A stretch of DNA of 32,572 bases, taken from positions 1-32,572 of the IMG/VR virus record IMGVR_UViG_3300029309_000176; one strand, written 5' to 3'. Shown here one piece after another: positions 7,310 through 14,857 of this stretch; the first letter of the stretch is position 1; each line of letters begins with the position of its first letter. The position numbers and the translations under genes were made by a program. Origin of the DNA: a virus. The notes below the pieces were generated by a model, which saw only the letters and a program-made list of their open reading frames with translations, did no database searches and was not told the origin of the DNA.

Positions 7310-8943
7310 TGGAAAATGAAAATAAACAAGTCTCTGCACAGGTAAGAGAAGCACTTAGAAAAAAAGTAGTTGCTCATAATGAAAAATATGGAGATGATCC
7401 AAGACGCAAAATAACACTTCGCATGCTTATTGCAGTATTCAGAAGGGGTGTAGGTGCATATAATACAAATCCTTCAAGCGTAAGGCCAAGTGTAAGGTCA
7501 AGCGATCAATGGGCATACGCTAGAGTAAATTCTTGGCTTCATGCAGTTAGAAATTTTAGGTTTAGATCAGGAAAATTTGATACAGATTTACTGCCTGCAA
7601 GCCACCCATTATCGAGTAAAAAGGCTTATGTAAAAGGTCTTTATGATGATTTAGATTTTTCAATTCCAAAGGGTGTAAAAGAGGAAGCACAAAGAGGATT
7701 AGATTGGGTAAAGGAATTTGATAGAGGTGGAACTTCTGTTGGCAGAAATTCTGCAAGATATTTATTAAATAATACAACTGCAGGACCTGAAAAAACAAGA
7801 CATATTGCAAAGTACTTCCCAAGACATGAAGTTGATAAAAGAGCTGAAGGATATAGACCTGGAGAAAAAGGTTATCCCTCAAATGGTAGAATTGCTTGGG
7901 CTTTATGGGGTGGCGAGGCAGGTAAAGTATGGTCTCAAAAACTTGTTCGTGCTATGAATAAACGAGACGAAAAAATGATTAGCGCTTTTGAATTGATCAA
8001 AAGAAGGAATATATTACGAGAACAAGATTGGGATACAAGATTAAATAAATTTCGAAGTGATGAAAAAAAAGATATTTTATATAAAGAACACGATAAATTA
8101 CTTACAAATTGGGAAAAGGTTTTACAAGATCTTTATTTTAATCTTTTACAAAAACAAGATAGACAAATACAAAAAATACTTAAACAATATCAACCAACGC
8201 AAAATGGTGTTACTTCTATTGTAGAAAACGCAATAGATGAAAATACAAAATCATGGAGTAGTCAAGTTTATGATTTTTACATAAGTTTAGTTAATGATTA
8301 TGCTTTTTATCAAGTTGATTTACTACTTCCAACAGAAAAAGAAATGCCTCACTCTATACCTTATTACACAAAAAGAACAGATCGAGAAATAATTGAACAG
8401 GGTTTTTTCTACAGGCTTGTTTCTATTGATGACTTCCCTTTAGCAAATGTTAGATCAAACAGAGAAGTTGCAGAATATATTACTGCACAAGTTGAAAATT
8501 TACTTCCTGCTTTATCAAATACAACAAAAAAAAGATTTAATAATTCATTAGTTAAAGCACTTGAGGAAGGGATTGCTTTGGGGTACACAGGAACTAAATT
8601 ACAGAATTATGTTGCAGGACTTGTTAAAAAAACTTTAAGCAAGCAAAATTTAACAAGGGCTTTAACAATATCAAGAACAGAGGGAAATAAATTAGCAAAT
8701 TATGGAAGGCAGGTAGGTGCAAAATCAACTAACTTGTTATATACTAAAGAGTGGATCTCTCAAAGAGACGGAAAAGTTAGAGACGCACATGTGTCTTTAG
8801 ATGGAACAGAAATTGATGAGGATAGTTTATTTGACTATGCAGGTAATAAGTTAGATTATCCCGGGGACAGTTCGCTTGGGGCAACACCTGACTTAACTGT
8901 TAATTGTAGGTGTTTTTTAAACTATCATGAGAAAAGGATATGA
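7309..8943 (+). CDS. MuF-like minor head protein with N-terminal fusion
   Basis: A 544-residue multi-domain protein. Residues about 5-100 form a basic helical domain, and about 170-220 contain GYPSNGRIAWALWGGEAGKVW, a module found with head proteins in other phages. The C-terminal part, about 440-544, is a phage Mu gpF-like head domain with SRTEGNKLANYG, WISQRDGKVRDAHVSLDG and the closing PDLTVNCRCF. Mu F-like proteins are injected or internal head morphogenesis proteins near the portal. The gene is coupled to portal (TAATGG) and overlaps the protease start, which supports a head role. Confidence 0.8.
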   Translation: MENENKQVSAQVREALRKKVVAHNEKYGDDPRRKITLRMLIAVFRRGVGAYNTNPSSVRPSVRSSDQWAYARVNSWLHAVRNFRFRSGKFDTDLLPASHPLSSKKAYVKGLYDDLDFSIPKGVKEEAQRGLDWVKEFDRGGTSVGRNSARYLLNNTTAGPEKTRHIAKYFPRHEVDKRAEGYRPGEKGYPSNGRIAWALWGGEAGKVWSQKLVRAMNKRDEKMISAFELIKRRNILREQDWDTRLNKFRSDEKKDILYKEHDKLLTNWEKVLQDLYFNLLQKQDRQIQKILKQYQPTQNGVTSIVENAIDENTKSWSSQVYDFYISLVNDYAFYQVDLLLPTEKEMPHSIPYYTKRTDREIIEQGFFYRLVSIDDFPLANVRSNREVAEYITAQVENLLPALSNTTKKRFNNSLVKALEEGIALGYTGTKLQNYVAGLVKKTLSKQNLTRALTISRTEGNKLANYGRQVGAKSTNLLYTKEWISQRDGKVRDAHVSLDGTEIDEDSLFDYAGNKLDYPGDSSLGATPDLTVNCRCFLNYHEKRI

Positions 8944-9776
8944 TGAAAGAATTTAAAGATAAAAGTTTATTACAAATAACTGATAATGGAACTGTTGAAG
9001 CAGTTTTTTCTGTATTTAATGAAATCGATAGTGACAATGATGTGGTACTTCCAAACGCAATTCGAAGTGGCTATGGAGAAAAAGGCGTGGTTATGTGTTG
9101 GGGTCATGATTGGAAGCAAATTATTGGTAAAGGAAAAATTGTTACTGATGAAAACAAAGCAACTTTTAAAGGTAAATTCAATATGACAACAAATGCAGGT
9201 AAGGAAGCTTACGAAACTGTAAAGGCCATGGAGGACATGCAACAATGGTCTTTTGGTTTTGAAGTTAATGATAGTGAAATGGGTAGTTTTACAAAAGACA
9301 GTGGAGAAAGCCAAGAAGTAAGATATTTAAAAGATGTTAAGGTTTGGGAAGTATCGCCTGTTATGGTTGGTGCAAATCAAAATACATATACTTTAGCGAT
9401 CAAAGAAGCTAAAGAACAAGATGAAATAATTGAACAAGAGGAAAATAAAGATTTAGGACTAAGATTTACAGATGAAGTAGATAACTTGCTTATCAAGATG
9501 ACTGCTTTGTTAAAAAGAAGTAAGGAGCTTACTGCCTTGCGACTAAGTAAAAATAAAACCTTATCTGAAGGTTCTATTGATGAATTGGAGAAATTGAAGG
9601 ACGCATTACAAGATATGCACCAAGATATTGACACACTTCTAAGCGTTGGAACTGATGATGAGGCACAAGTAATGGTAGCAGATGATCATTATGAGGAAGT
9701 TAATGATTTATTTAGAGAAACAAATGAATTGTTAAACGATACATTAATGATCGATTTAGGAGAAATAAATGAGTGA
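8943..9776 (+). CDS. Prohead protease, HK97 (S78) type
   Basis: A 277-residue protein from ATG 8943 (ATG 8940 is possible, but the AAAAGGA site suits 8943). The N-terminal half is an S78 serine protease: EAVFSVFNEIDSDNDVVLPNA, catalytic His in CWGHDW (residue 55) and catalytic Ser in QQWSFGF (residue 103), followed by KVWEVSPVMVGAN. It should trim the capsid delta domain and itself during maturation. The C-terminal 100 residues are acidic and helical and may act as a scaffold, as in protease-scaffold fusions. Its end overlaps the capsid gene by 8 bases. Confidence 0.9.
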   Translation: MKEFKDKSLLQITDNGTVEAVFSVFNEIDSDNDVVLPNAIRSGYGEKGVVMCWGHDWKQIIGKGKIVTDENKATFKGKFNMTTNAGKEAYETVKAMEDMQQWSFGFEVNDSEMGSFTKDSGESQEVRYLKDVKVWEVSPVMVGANQNTYTLAIKEAKEQDEIIEQEENKDLGLRFTDEVDNLLIKMTALLKRSKELTALRLSKNKTLSEGSIDELEKLKDALQDMHQDIDTLLSVGTDDEAQVMVADDHYEEVNDLFRETNELLNDTLMIDLGEINE

Positions 9777-11028
9777 TAAAAAAGCAAAACTTCACGAATT
9801 AAGAGAAGGCTTAGCTAATTTTGCTTCTGAAAAAGATTTTTCTGAATTTACTGCTGATGATAAGGAAAAATGGGCTCAAATGAACACAGACGCAAAAGAA
9901 CTTGCTGATGAAATCAGAGATGAGCAAATTTTTACAAAGCAAAAGGCAGAAAACGAAAAATTAATTGCAGAAGGAGCTGAAGTAAAAGCACTTCCAATTC
10001 ATGAGGAAAAAGCTCAACCAATAGAAACTCTTGGACAACAGATAAGTAATTCAAGAGCTTTTAAAGAGTATATGGAAAATGGGCAACTTAATATCTCATC
10101 AGAAATTAAGTACAACCCAATTCTTGAAAGTAAAACACTTGTAGATGAAGGCTCAGCCTATCCACCTGCAGTGACAAGAAGTGACCTATTGATCCCTACT
10201 GCACTAAGAAATCCAAATACTGTTATTGATTTGTTTTCGGTAATACCGACAACACAATTTCAATACAAGTATCTAGAGGAAACAACCTTCACAAATAATG
10301 CGGCTGAAGTCGCTGAAGGTGCGGCTTTTGGAGAAAGTGCTTTGGCTTTCACAGAAAAAACAGAAAATATCAGAAAATTTGGTGTTTCTATTCCTGTGAC
10401 TGAGGAACTTTTAGCAGATGTTGCTTCTGTAAATGGATATTTAGATAGCAGATTAAGAACAATGTTACAGTTAAGACTAGATGATGTCTTAATTGGTGGA
10501 TCAGGTGTAGCTCCAGTTATCAAGGGTATCTTAAATGTTTCAGGTATAAATACCTTTAACTTTTCAAGTTATTCAGGTAATTTGGGCAGAATTGGTCAAA
10601 TATATCAAGCAATTACTGAAATCAGAAAAGACGCATTTTTGGAGCCTGACGCAATATTAATGCACCCTTCAGATTGGAATGATGTAGTGACTGCGGTTAC
10701 TGCAGACTTTAATGGAGACGCAACTAAAGGTATCGCAGGTAAAGATCCTTTATTTGTTGGTGCAGGTATGTTCGGAAATGGTGTTACACCTTCCCTTTGG
10801 GGAGTTCGTGTAGTTCCTTCAACTGCAATTTCTGCAGGAACAGTTCTTGTTGGAGTTTTTGGTGGTGGATTAGCCGCACATATCGTCTCAAGAGAAGGTA
10901 TGGAAGTTGCTATGTCAGATAGCCACGATGACTTCTTTACAAAAGATAAAGTAATGATGAAAGCAAGTATGAGGTTAGGCTTCCCTGTCTATCGTCCTGC
11001 AGCTTTCTGTTCAATTACAAACTTTTAA
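9769..11028 (+). CDS. Major capsid protein, HK97 fold
   Basis: A 419-residue protein. Residues 1-95 form a charged coiled-coil delta domain, normally removed by the protease. The mature part begins near residue 100 and has the expected order for an HK97 fold: the VDEGSAYPPAVTRSDLLIPTAL N-arm, EEL/spine helix, the GGSGVAPVIKGIL loop and the P-domain region ILMHPSDWNDVV. The C-terminus holds the A-domain-like GTVLVGVFGGGLAAHIVSREGM. It builds the icosahedral shell. GGAGAAATAA before ATG 9769 gives a strong start, as expected for the most abundant protein. Confidence 0.93.
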   Translation: MSDKKAKLHELREGLANFASEKDFSEFTADDKEKWAQMNTDAKELADEIRDEQIFTKQKAENEKLIAEGAEVKALPIHEEKAQPIETLGQQISNSRAFKEYMENGQLNISSEIKYNPILESKTLVDEGSAYPPAVTRSDLLIPTALRNPNTVIDLFSVIPTTQFQYKYLEETTFTNNAAEVAEGAAFGESALAFTEKTENIRKFGVSIPVTEELLADVASVNGYLDSRLRTMLQLRLDDVLIGGSGVAPVIKGILNVSGINTFNFSSYSGNLGRIGQIYQAITEIRKDAFLEPDAILMHPSDWNDVVTAVTADFNGDATKGIAGKDPLFVGAGMFGNGVTPSLWGVRVVPSTAISAGTVLVGVFGGGLAAHIVSREGMEVAMSDSHDDFFTKDKVMMKASMRLGFPVYRPAAFCSITNF

Positions 11029-11039
11029 AAAGTAATTTT

Positions 11040-11077
11040 GATCTAGCACTTGTCTTATAAACAGGCAAGTGCAGATC
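11040..11077 (+). other. Hairpin after the capsid gene
   Basis: GATCT(A)GCACTTG at 11040-11052 pairs with CAAGTGCAGATC at 11066-11077: 12 base pairs with one bulged A and a 13-base loop. It lies 12 bases after the capsid stop. AAAAGG follows rather than a T-run, so it probably stabilises the capsid mRNA 3' end or partly attenuates transcription rather than ending it. Confidence 0.65.
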
Positions 11078-11093
11078 ATTAGAAAAGGAAAAT

Positions 11094-11282
11094 ATGAAAT
11101 TAAAAAAAGATTTATGGATCAATGAAGAAGGCGAATATGGGGAAGGTAAAGAAGGACTTCCTGATGGTTGGGCAAAAGGTAAGCTAGTTGCTCGTGCAGG
11201 TGCTGAAATCAGTGATTTAGAAGCTAAAAAATATGGCTTAAAAAAAGAAACAAAGGCAAAAAAACCTACTGAGAACAAATAG
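11094..11282 (+). CDS. Small conserved head-region protein
   Basis: A 62-residue basic protein with GWAKGKLVARAGAEISDLEAKKYGL followed by a Lys-rich tail. Short proteins of this style lie directly after the capsid gene in many siphoviruses, but the role is not established. AAAAGGAAA precedes ATG 11094, placed after the capsid hairpin. The minus-strand frame over it is a shadow. Confidence 0.65.
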   Translation: MKLKKDLWINEEGEYGEGKEGLPDGWAKGKLVARAGAEISDLEAKKYGLKKETKAKKPTENK

Positions 11283-11289
11283 GTTTTAA

Positions 11290-11916
11290 ATGGCACACTC
11301 GTATTACATAGATAAGGGAGATTTAAAGACTTATTTAGGTTTGAGTGGATCAGGTCAAGACACAAACTTAGATAATGCAATAAACAGTGCGTCAAGATTA
11401 ATTGATAAAATTACAGATAGATATTTTTATCAAGACGCAACTGTAAATGCACGATTTTATAATCCGACAAATGAGTTTAATTTATATGTAGATGACATAT
11501 CCACGACAACAGGTTTGGTTGTAAAACTTGACACAACAGATGACGGAACACATGAAAAAACACTTACACTTGATACTGATTTTATTTTAAAGCCTCTAAA
11601 TCCAACACCATACGAGGTTGAGGATAATGACTTTAACGCACCTTTTACAGAATTACAGATACTTGCAACACGATCAAGTGAAAGATTTGATCCATTAATA
11701 ATGCGTAATGTAAAAATTGAAGCAAAATTTGGCTATCCTGCAATTCCTGAGGCAATTAAACAAGCAACTTTATTGCAAGCAACAAGATTATTTAAAAGAA
11801 AAGATACACCCTTTAATGTTTTTGGAAATGAAGCAACAGGGACACAAGAATTATTTAGTAAATTTGATCCTGACGCAAGGGAACTTATAAAAGGATACAT
11901 AAAAAGGAGTTTATGA
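11290..11916 (+). CDS. Head-tail connector, gp6-like
   Basis: A 208-residue protein. The N-terminus (LKTYLGLSGSGQDTNLDNAINSASRLIDKITDRYF) resembles the helical first domain of phage head-tail adaptors of the HK97 gp6/SPP1 gp15 type. A beta region and a second helix (PEAIKQATLLQATRLFKR) follow. These proteins form a ring under the portal. Gene order after the capsid gene and before an HK97 gp10-like gene agrees. It overlaps the next gene by 4 bases. Confidence 0.75.
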   Translation: MAHSYYIDKGDLKTYLGLSGSGQDTNLDNAINSASRLIDKITDRYFYQDATVNARFYNPTNEFNLYVDDISTTTGLVVKLDTTDDGTHEKTLTLDTDFILKPLNPTPYEVEDNDFNAPFTELQILATRSSERFDPLIMRNVKIEAKFGYPAIPEAIKQATLLQATRLFKRKDTPFNVFGNEATGTQELFSKFDPDARELIKGYIKRSL

Positions 11917-12449
11917 GTTTTGATATTACAGGTGGCAGACATTTAAAAAAAAGGCTTGAATTAAATTCTTTAATTGGAGTGCCTTTACGAAATTATTTTT
12001 CTAAATATGGTCAAATGGTAGTGACAACTGCAAAAAAAGAAGCACCAAGATTTTCAGGTGATTTAAGAGGAAGTCTTACTTTTAAACATGTTAGAGATGT
12101 TAGTAATTTACCTTTGGGAATTGACATATTTTCTAGAGCAGACCACGCTTTATTTGTGCATGGGTTTTTCGATAAAGGTTTTAGATTAAGTAAGCCTTTT
12201 AGCAGAACAAAGCCTCATTGGCCACCAAAAAAGGCAATACAACCATGGGCAGACGCAAAAGGAATACCTGTATTTTTAGTTCAAAAGTCAATTGCAGAAA
12301 AAGGAACACCGATTATTCCATTTTTCAAAATTGCAATTAATAAAAATGAAAAGAAAAAAGAAGCACTTTTAAAAGGTACAGGCCTGCAAATAGAGGCAAA
12401 ATGGAAGGCAAGTAGAAGGCTTCCGAAAGGAACATTACCAAGTGGCTAA
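11913..12449 (+). CDS. Neck/tail completion protein, HK97 gp10-like
   Basis: A 178-residue basic protein. The phrase VVTTAKKEAPRFSGDLRGSL and the following beta strands match the HK97 gp10 (minor tail/neck) family. There, an A-P-x-x-T/S-G-x-L-R/K-x-S pattern comes after the N-terminal helix. It probably helps to join tail and head. ATG 11913 overlaps the connector stop (ATGAG after TTT). The C-terminus overlaps the next gene by 8 bases. Confidence 0.75.
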   Translation: MSFDITGGRHLKKRLELNSLIGVPLRNYFSKYGQMVVTTAKKEAPRFSGDLRGSLTFKHVRDVSNLPLGIDIFSRADHALFVHGFFDKGFRLSKPFSRTKPHWPPKKAIQPWADAKGIPVFLVQKSIAEKGTPIIPFFKIAINKNEKKKEALLKGTGLQIEAKWKASRRLPKGTLPSG

Positions 12450-12849
12450 TTTAACAAATATTAGAAATGAAATAAAAAATAATTTAGCAAATATATCAAG
12501 CTTAACTGTTATTGGCTTTGTGCCTGATAGTATTGAACCTCCAACTGCAGTTGTTGGGGTAATGGAGACAATTGAGTATGATCAGTCACTTCAAAGAGGT
12601 GCTGATAGATACGAAATACCTGTTTATCTTTATGTAAGCAGAGTTGATGCTCAAGACAGTCAAGAAACTTTAGATACTTTTTTAGCAAGTTCAGGTTCAA
12701 ATTCAGTTAAAGCACAGGTAGAAAGTGACACAACCTTGAACTCTCAAGCTCAATCTGTTAGAGTTATTAGTGCAGGTGGTTATGGTGTCTATAATATAAA
12801 TAATATTAATTATTTAGGAGTAGAGTTTATCGTAGAGGTAATAGCATGA
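12442..12849 (+). CDS. Tail terminator-like protein
   Basis: A 135-residue protein in the position of the tail terminator (between gp10-like and tail tube genes). The layout is typical: an N-terminal helix (LTNIRNEIKNNLANI), a strand with VPDSIEPPTAVVG, then RYEIPVYLYVSR, a helix ETLDTFLASSGS, and a C-terminal strand. It would cap the growing tail tube. The identification is by position and pattern, not by a signature motif. Confidence 0.6.
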   Translation: MANLTNIRNEIKNNLANISSLTVIGFVPDSIEPPTAVVGVMETIEYDQSLQRGADRYEIPVYLYVSRVDAQDSQETLDTFLASSGSNSVKAQVESDTTLNSQAQSVRVISAGGYGVYNINNINYLGVEFIVEVIA

Positions 12850-13061
12850 AGTATGAAATAAAAGAAAATTTGAATATTGGAGATAAAGAACTTAAAAAGG
12901 GATCAATTGTTGAGCATACAGATATTCCAAATAAAAGTGTTAAATGGTTAAAGGATCAAGGTTTAATTGTTAAAATAGATAACAATTATAAAGCAAAAAT
13001 GCTTGAGGAAGTTATTGATGATTATGATACTGAATTTGAGGAAGTTTTAGAGGAGGAATAA
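12846..13061 (+). CDS. Small acidic protein in tail region
   Basis: A 71-residue protein that starts with a short beta-type domain (GDKELKKGSIVEHTDIPNKSVKWLKDQGLIV), similar to small proteins with a K-x-G-x-x-V-x-L/H fold near phage neck genes. It ends in a very acidic tail (DYDTEFEEVLEEE). The ATG overlaps the upstream stop, and the stop is followed by a strong AGGAGGAATA for the next micro-ORF. Function unknown. Confidence 0.6.
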   Translation: MKYEIKENLNIGDKELKKGSIVEHTDIPNKSVKWLKDQGLIVKIDNNYKAKMLEEVIDDYDTEFEEVLEEE

Positions 13062-13141
13062 TGCCAAAGGGTACAGGCTACGGAAGTGGTGGAAAAAGAA
13101 CACGCAGATCAAGACGAGGAAGTAGGAGAGGAAAAAGGTAA
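13061..13141 (+). CDS. Arg/Lys-rich 26-residue peptide
   Basis: ATG 13061 has AGGAGG ideally spaced upstream and its A is shared with the preceding stop. The 26-residue product starts MPKGTGYGSGGKRTRRS and continues with more Arg, Gly and Lys; 12 residues are Arg or Lys. Many marine phages carry comparable tiny proteins that begin MPxGxGxYG and end in a basic stretch. It could bind DNA or RNA or be a minor virion component. The strong ribosome site and the place in a packed operon support real expression. Confidence 0.6.
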   Translation: MPKGTGYGSGGKRTRRSRRGSRRGKR

Positions 13142-13142
13142 T

Positions 13143-13181
13143 ATGGACTGTTGTGGATCAAGTTGTTGTGGAGGTAATTAA
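13143..13181 (+). CDS. 12-residue Cys-rich micro-ORF
   Basis: Codes for MDCCGSSCCGGN, with two Cys pairs. It starts one base after the previous stop, behind GGAAAAAGG, and its stop overlaps the tail-tube ATG at 13181. The GGAGGT that serves the tail-tube gene lies inside it. The Cys codons may matter, or the ORF may simply arise from sequence needed for that ribosome site and coupling. Confidence 0.35.
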   Translation: MDCCGSSCCGGN

Positions 13182-13891
13182 TGGCTTTTAAACACGGAAA
13201 AGATACAAAAGTTTTTGTAAATAATACTGATTTTTCAACATTTTTTAATAATGTTGATACAACAAGAACTGCAGATGTTGCTGAAAGTACAACATTTGGA
13301 AATAACGCAAAAACATATATTTCAGGAAATAAAGATGGTACTTTATCTATATCAGGATTTTTTGACGCAACCGCAGACGCAACACTTCAACCTTTGCTTG
13401 GAGGTGCTGACATGATAATTACAGTTGGAATTGACGGACTTGACGCAACTGATGGTTGTAGTTTTGGGCAAGGTAATATTACAAATTATGGTGTCAGTTC
13501 ATCAGTTGGAGATATTGTAGCCACTGCAATTGATATACAGGCAGACACAGGCTTATACAACGGAACAGTTTTAGAAAACAGTACAGTAACAACCACCACA
13601 ACAGGAACTGCACGAGATAACACAATTTCAACTGCAAATGGTGGTGCAGGTTTTCTAATAGTGTCTGCAAAAAGTGGTGGATCACCAACTTTAGACGCAA
13701 AAATTCAACACTCTGCTGATAATACAACCTATGCTGATTTAGTGACTTTTACACAAGCCACTTCAACAACAAGTGAAGTAAAATTAGTAAGTGAAGGAAC
13801 AACAGTAAATCGATATCTAAAAGCAATTTTAACAGTTGGAGGCTCAACACCTTCTTTTACTGCTATAATTGGATTTGGAAGAAATAATTAA
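13181..13891 (+). CDS. Major tail tube protein paralogue 1, with extra C-terminal domain
   Basis: A 236-residue protein. Residues 1-120 match the next gene's product: MAFKHGKDTKVFVNN, TADVAESTTFGNNAKTYISG and GFFDATADAT line up with MAFVHGKDSVFKLDN, TADVAETTTLGAGSKTYIVG and LWDATADAI. That region has the tail-tube beta-barrel pattern of siphoviruses. Residues about 135-236 are an added Thr/Ser-rich beta domain that may be displayed on the tail surface. GGAGGT and a stop/start overlap suggest high expression. It could be a minor tail-tube form or a decorated tube subunit. Confidence 0.75.
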   Translation: MAFKHGKDTKVFVNNTDFSTFFNNVDTTRTADVAESTTFGNNAKTYISGNKDGTLSISGFFDATADATLQPLLGGADMIITVGIDGLDATDGCSFGQGNITNYGVSSSVGDIVATAIDIQADTGLYNGTVLENSTVTTTTTGTARDNTISTANGGAGFLIVSAKSGGSPTLDAKIQHSADNTTYADLVTFTQATSTTSEVKLVSEGTTVNRYLKAILTVGGSTPSFTAIIGFGRNN

Positions 13892-13902
13892 GGAGAAAAG
13901 TT

Positions 13903-14313
13903 ATGGCTTTTGTACATGGAAAAGATAGCGTATTTAAGTTAGATAATGCAAGTGGATCACTTACAGATATATCTGCTTTCATAAATTCTATTGACTTCCC
14001 TGAAACTGCAGATGTGGCTGAAACAACCACACTTGGAGCAGGAAGTAAGACATATATTGTCGGATTAAAAGATAGTACAATTTCAGTAGCAGGTCTTTGG
14101 GACGCAACTGCTGACGCAATCTTTGGTGCAGTCGTAGGTCAGTCCGCAACTCTATCTTATGAATATTCGCCTGAAGGTACAGGATCAGGAAAGATCAAAT
14201 ATACAGGAGAGGCAATCTTGACAAGTTATGCTCAAAATTCTCCTGTTGGTGATGTAGTATCTTATTCAGCAGATTTTCAAGTTAGTGGTGCAGTGACTAG
14301 AGGTACGCATTAA
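13903..14313 (+). CDS. Major tail tube protein paralogue 2
   Basis: A 136-residue protein with the tail-tube pattern and clear similarity to the N-terminal 120 residues of the preceding protein. It lacks the extra C-terminal domain. AAGGAGAAAAG upstream of ATG 13903 is a strong ribosome site. Because it is the short form and lies directly before the tail chaperone and tape-measure genes, it is the better candidate for the bulk tube subunit, though which paralogue dominates is inferred. Confidence 0.78.
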   Translation: MAFVHGKDSVFKLDNASGSLTDISAFINSIDFPETADVAETTTLGAGSKTYIVGLKDSTISVAGLWDATADAIFGAVVGQSATLSYEYSPEGTGSGKIKYTGEAILTSYAQNSPVGDVVSYSADFQVSGAVTRGTH

Positions 14314-14335
14314 AAAATAGAGTAAAGGAACACAA

Positions 14336-14677
14336 ATGGATCTATTAAATTTAAAAGAATTAAATAATATACCTGATGTGCCTGTTAAAGATCTTGAAAT
14401 TCCTGAGTGGAACGCAAAGATACAGGTACAGGGTTTAACTAAAGCTAAGCAAGTTGAATTAGCAAGAATATCAACTGATGAGGATAAAGACGCATTTGAT
14501 TATCAGAAGGCTTTATTAAAAGCAAGTGTTATTAATCCTGAACTAGATGATGACGCAATTGATAAGTTATATCAAAAAGACGCAAAAATAATTGATCGAA
14601 TTTTTATTGAGATAAGTGATATAAACGGAATTGGAGGAGACGCACAGGCAGAAATGTCTGATGAGTTTCAAGAATAA
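14336..14677 (+). CDS. Tail assembly chaperone (gpG-like)
   Basis: A 113-residue acidic protein between the tail-tube and tape-measure genes, the standard place of lambda gpG-like chaperones. It has a short N-terminal strand region (IPEWNAKIQVQGLTKAKQVEL) and a helical C-terminal half. The downstream frame 14661-14855 overlaps it by 17 bases in the +1 frame and has no ribosome site of its own. A frameshift fusion is therefore likely, as in the gpG-gpGT pair. AAAGGAAC precedes the start. Confidence 0.75.
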   Translation: MDLLNLKELNNIPDVPVKDLEIPEWNAKIQVQGLTKAKQVELARISTDEDKDAFDYQKALLKASVINPELDDDAIDKLYQKDAKIIDRIFIEISDINGIGGDAQAEMSDEFQE

Positions 14678-14855
14678 TCCCGATACTTTTTTTCAATTCC
14701 GATTAGCTCGTGATCTATCCATGACAGTTGGAGAACTTCGTAGTAAAATGAGTTCGTATGAGTATAACCAATGGGTTGCGTTTTATGTTTATGAACAGAA
14801 CGAAAAAAATAAAGCAATTGCATTGGCTCAAGCTGAAAGTAAAAAAAGAAGGTAA
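14661..14855 (+). CDS. Tail assembly chaperone, T-like part (possible frameshift product)
   Basis: A 64-codon frame from ATG 14661 that continues the chaperone in the +1 frame. It encodes FFQFRLARDLSMTVGELRSKMSSYEYNQWVAFYVYEQNE, the typical helical sequence of the second tail chaperone (R-x-x-G-x-T-x-x-E-L-x-x-x-M-s-x-x-E). No Shine-Dalgarno lies close to this ATG. If ribosomes move +1 at UUU-C (14665-14668), the fused protein would be about 172 residues. Confidence 0.7.
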   Translation: MSFKNNPDTFFQFRLARDLSMTVGELRSKMSSYEYNQWVAFYVYEQNEKNKAIALAQAESKKRR

Positions 14856-14857
14856 AA

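Noticed and set aside
8970-9314. Minus-strand frame of 114 codons inside the prohead protease gene
   Set aside because: It is a mirror frame of a clearly identified protease with catalytic residues, with no ribosome site and hydrophobic, low-complexity product. The same holds for the other minus-strand frames under plus genes.
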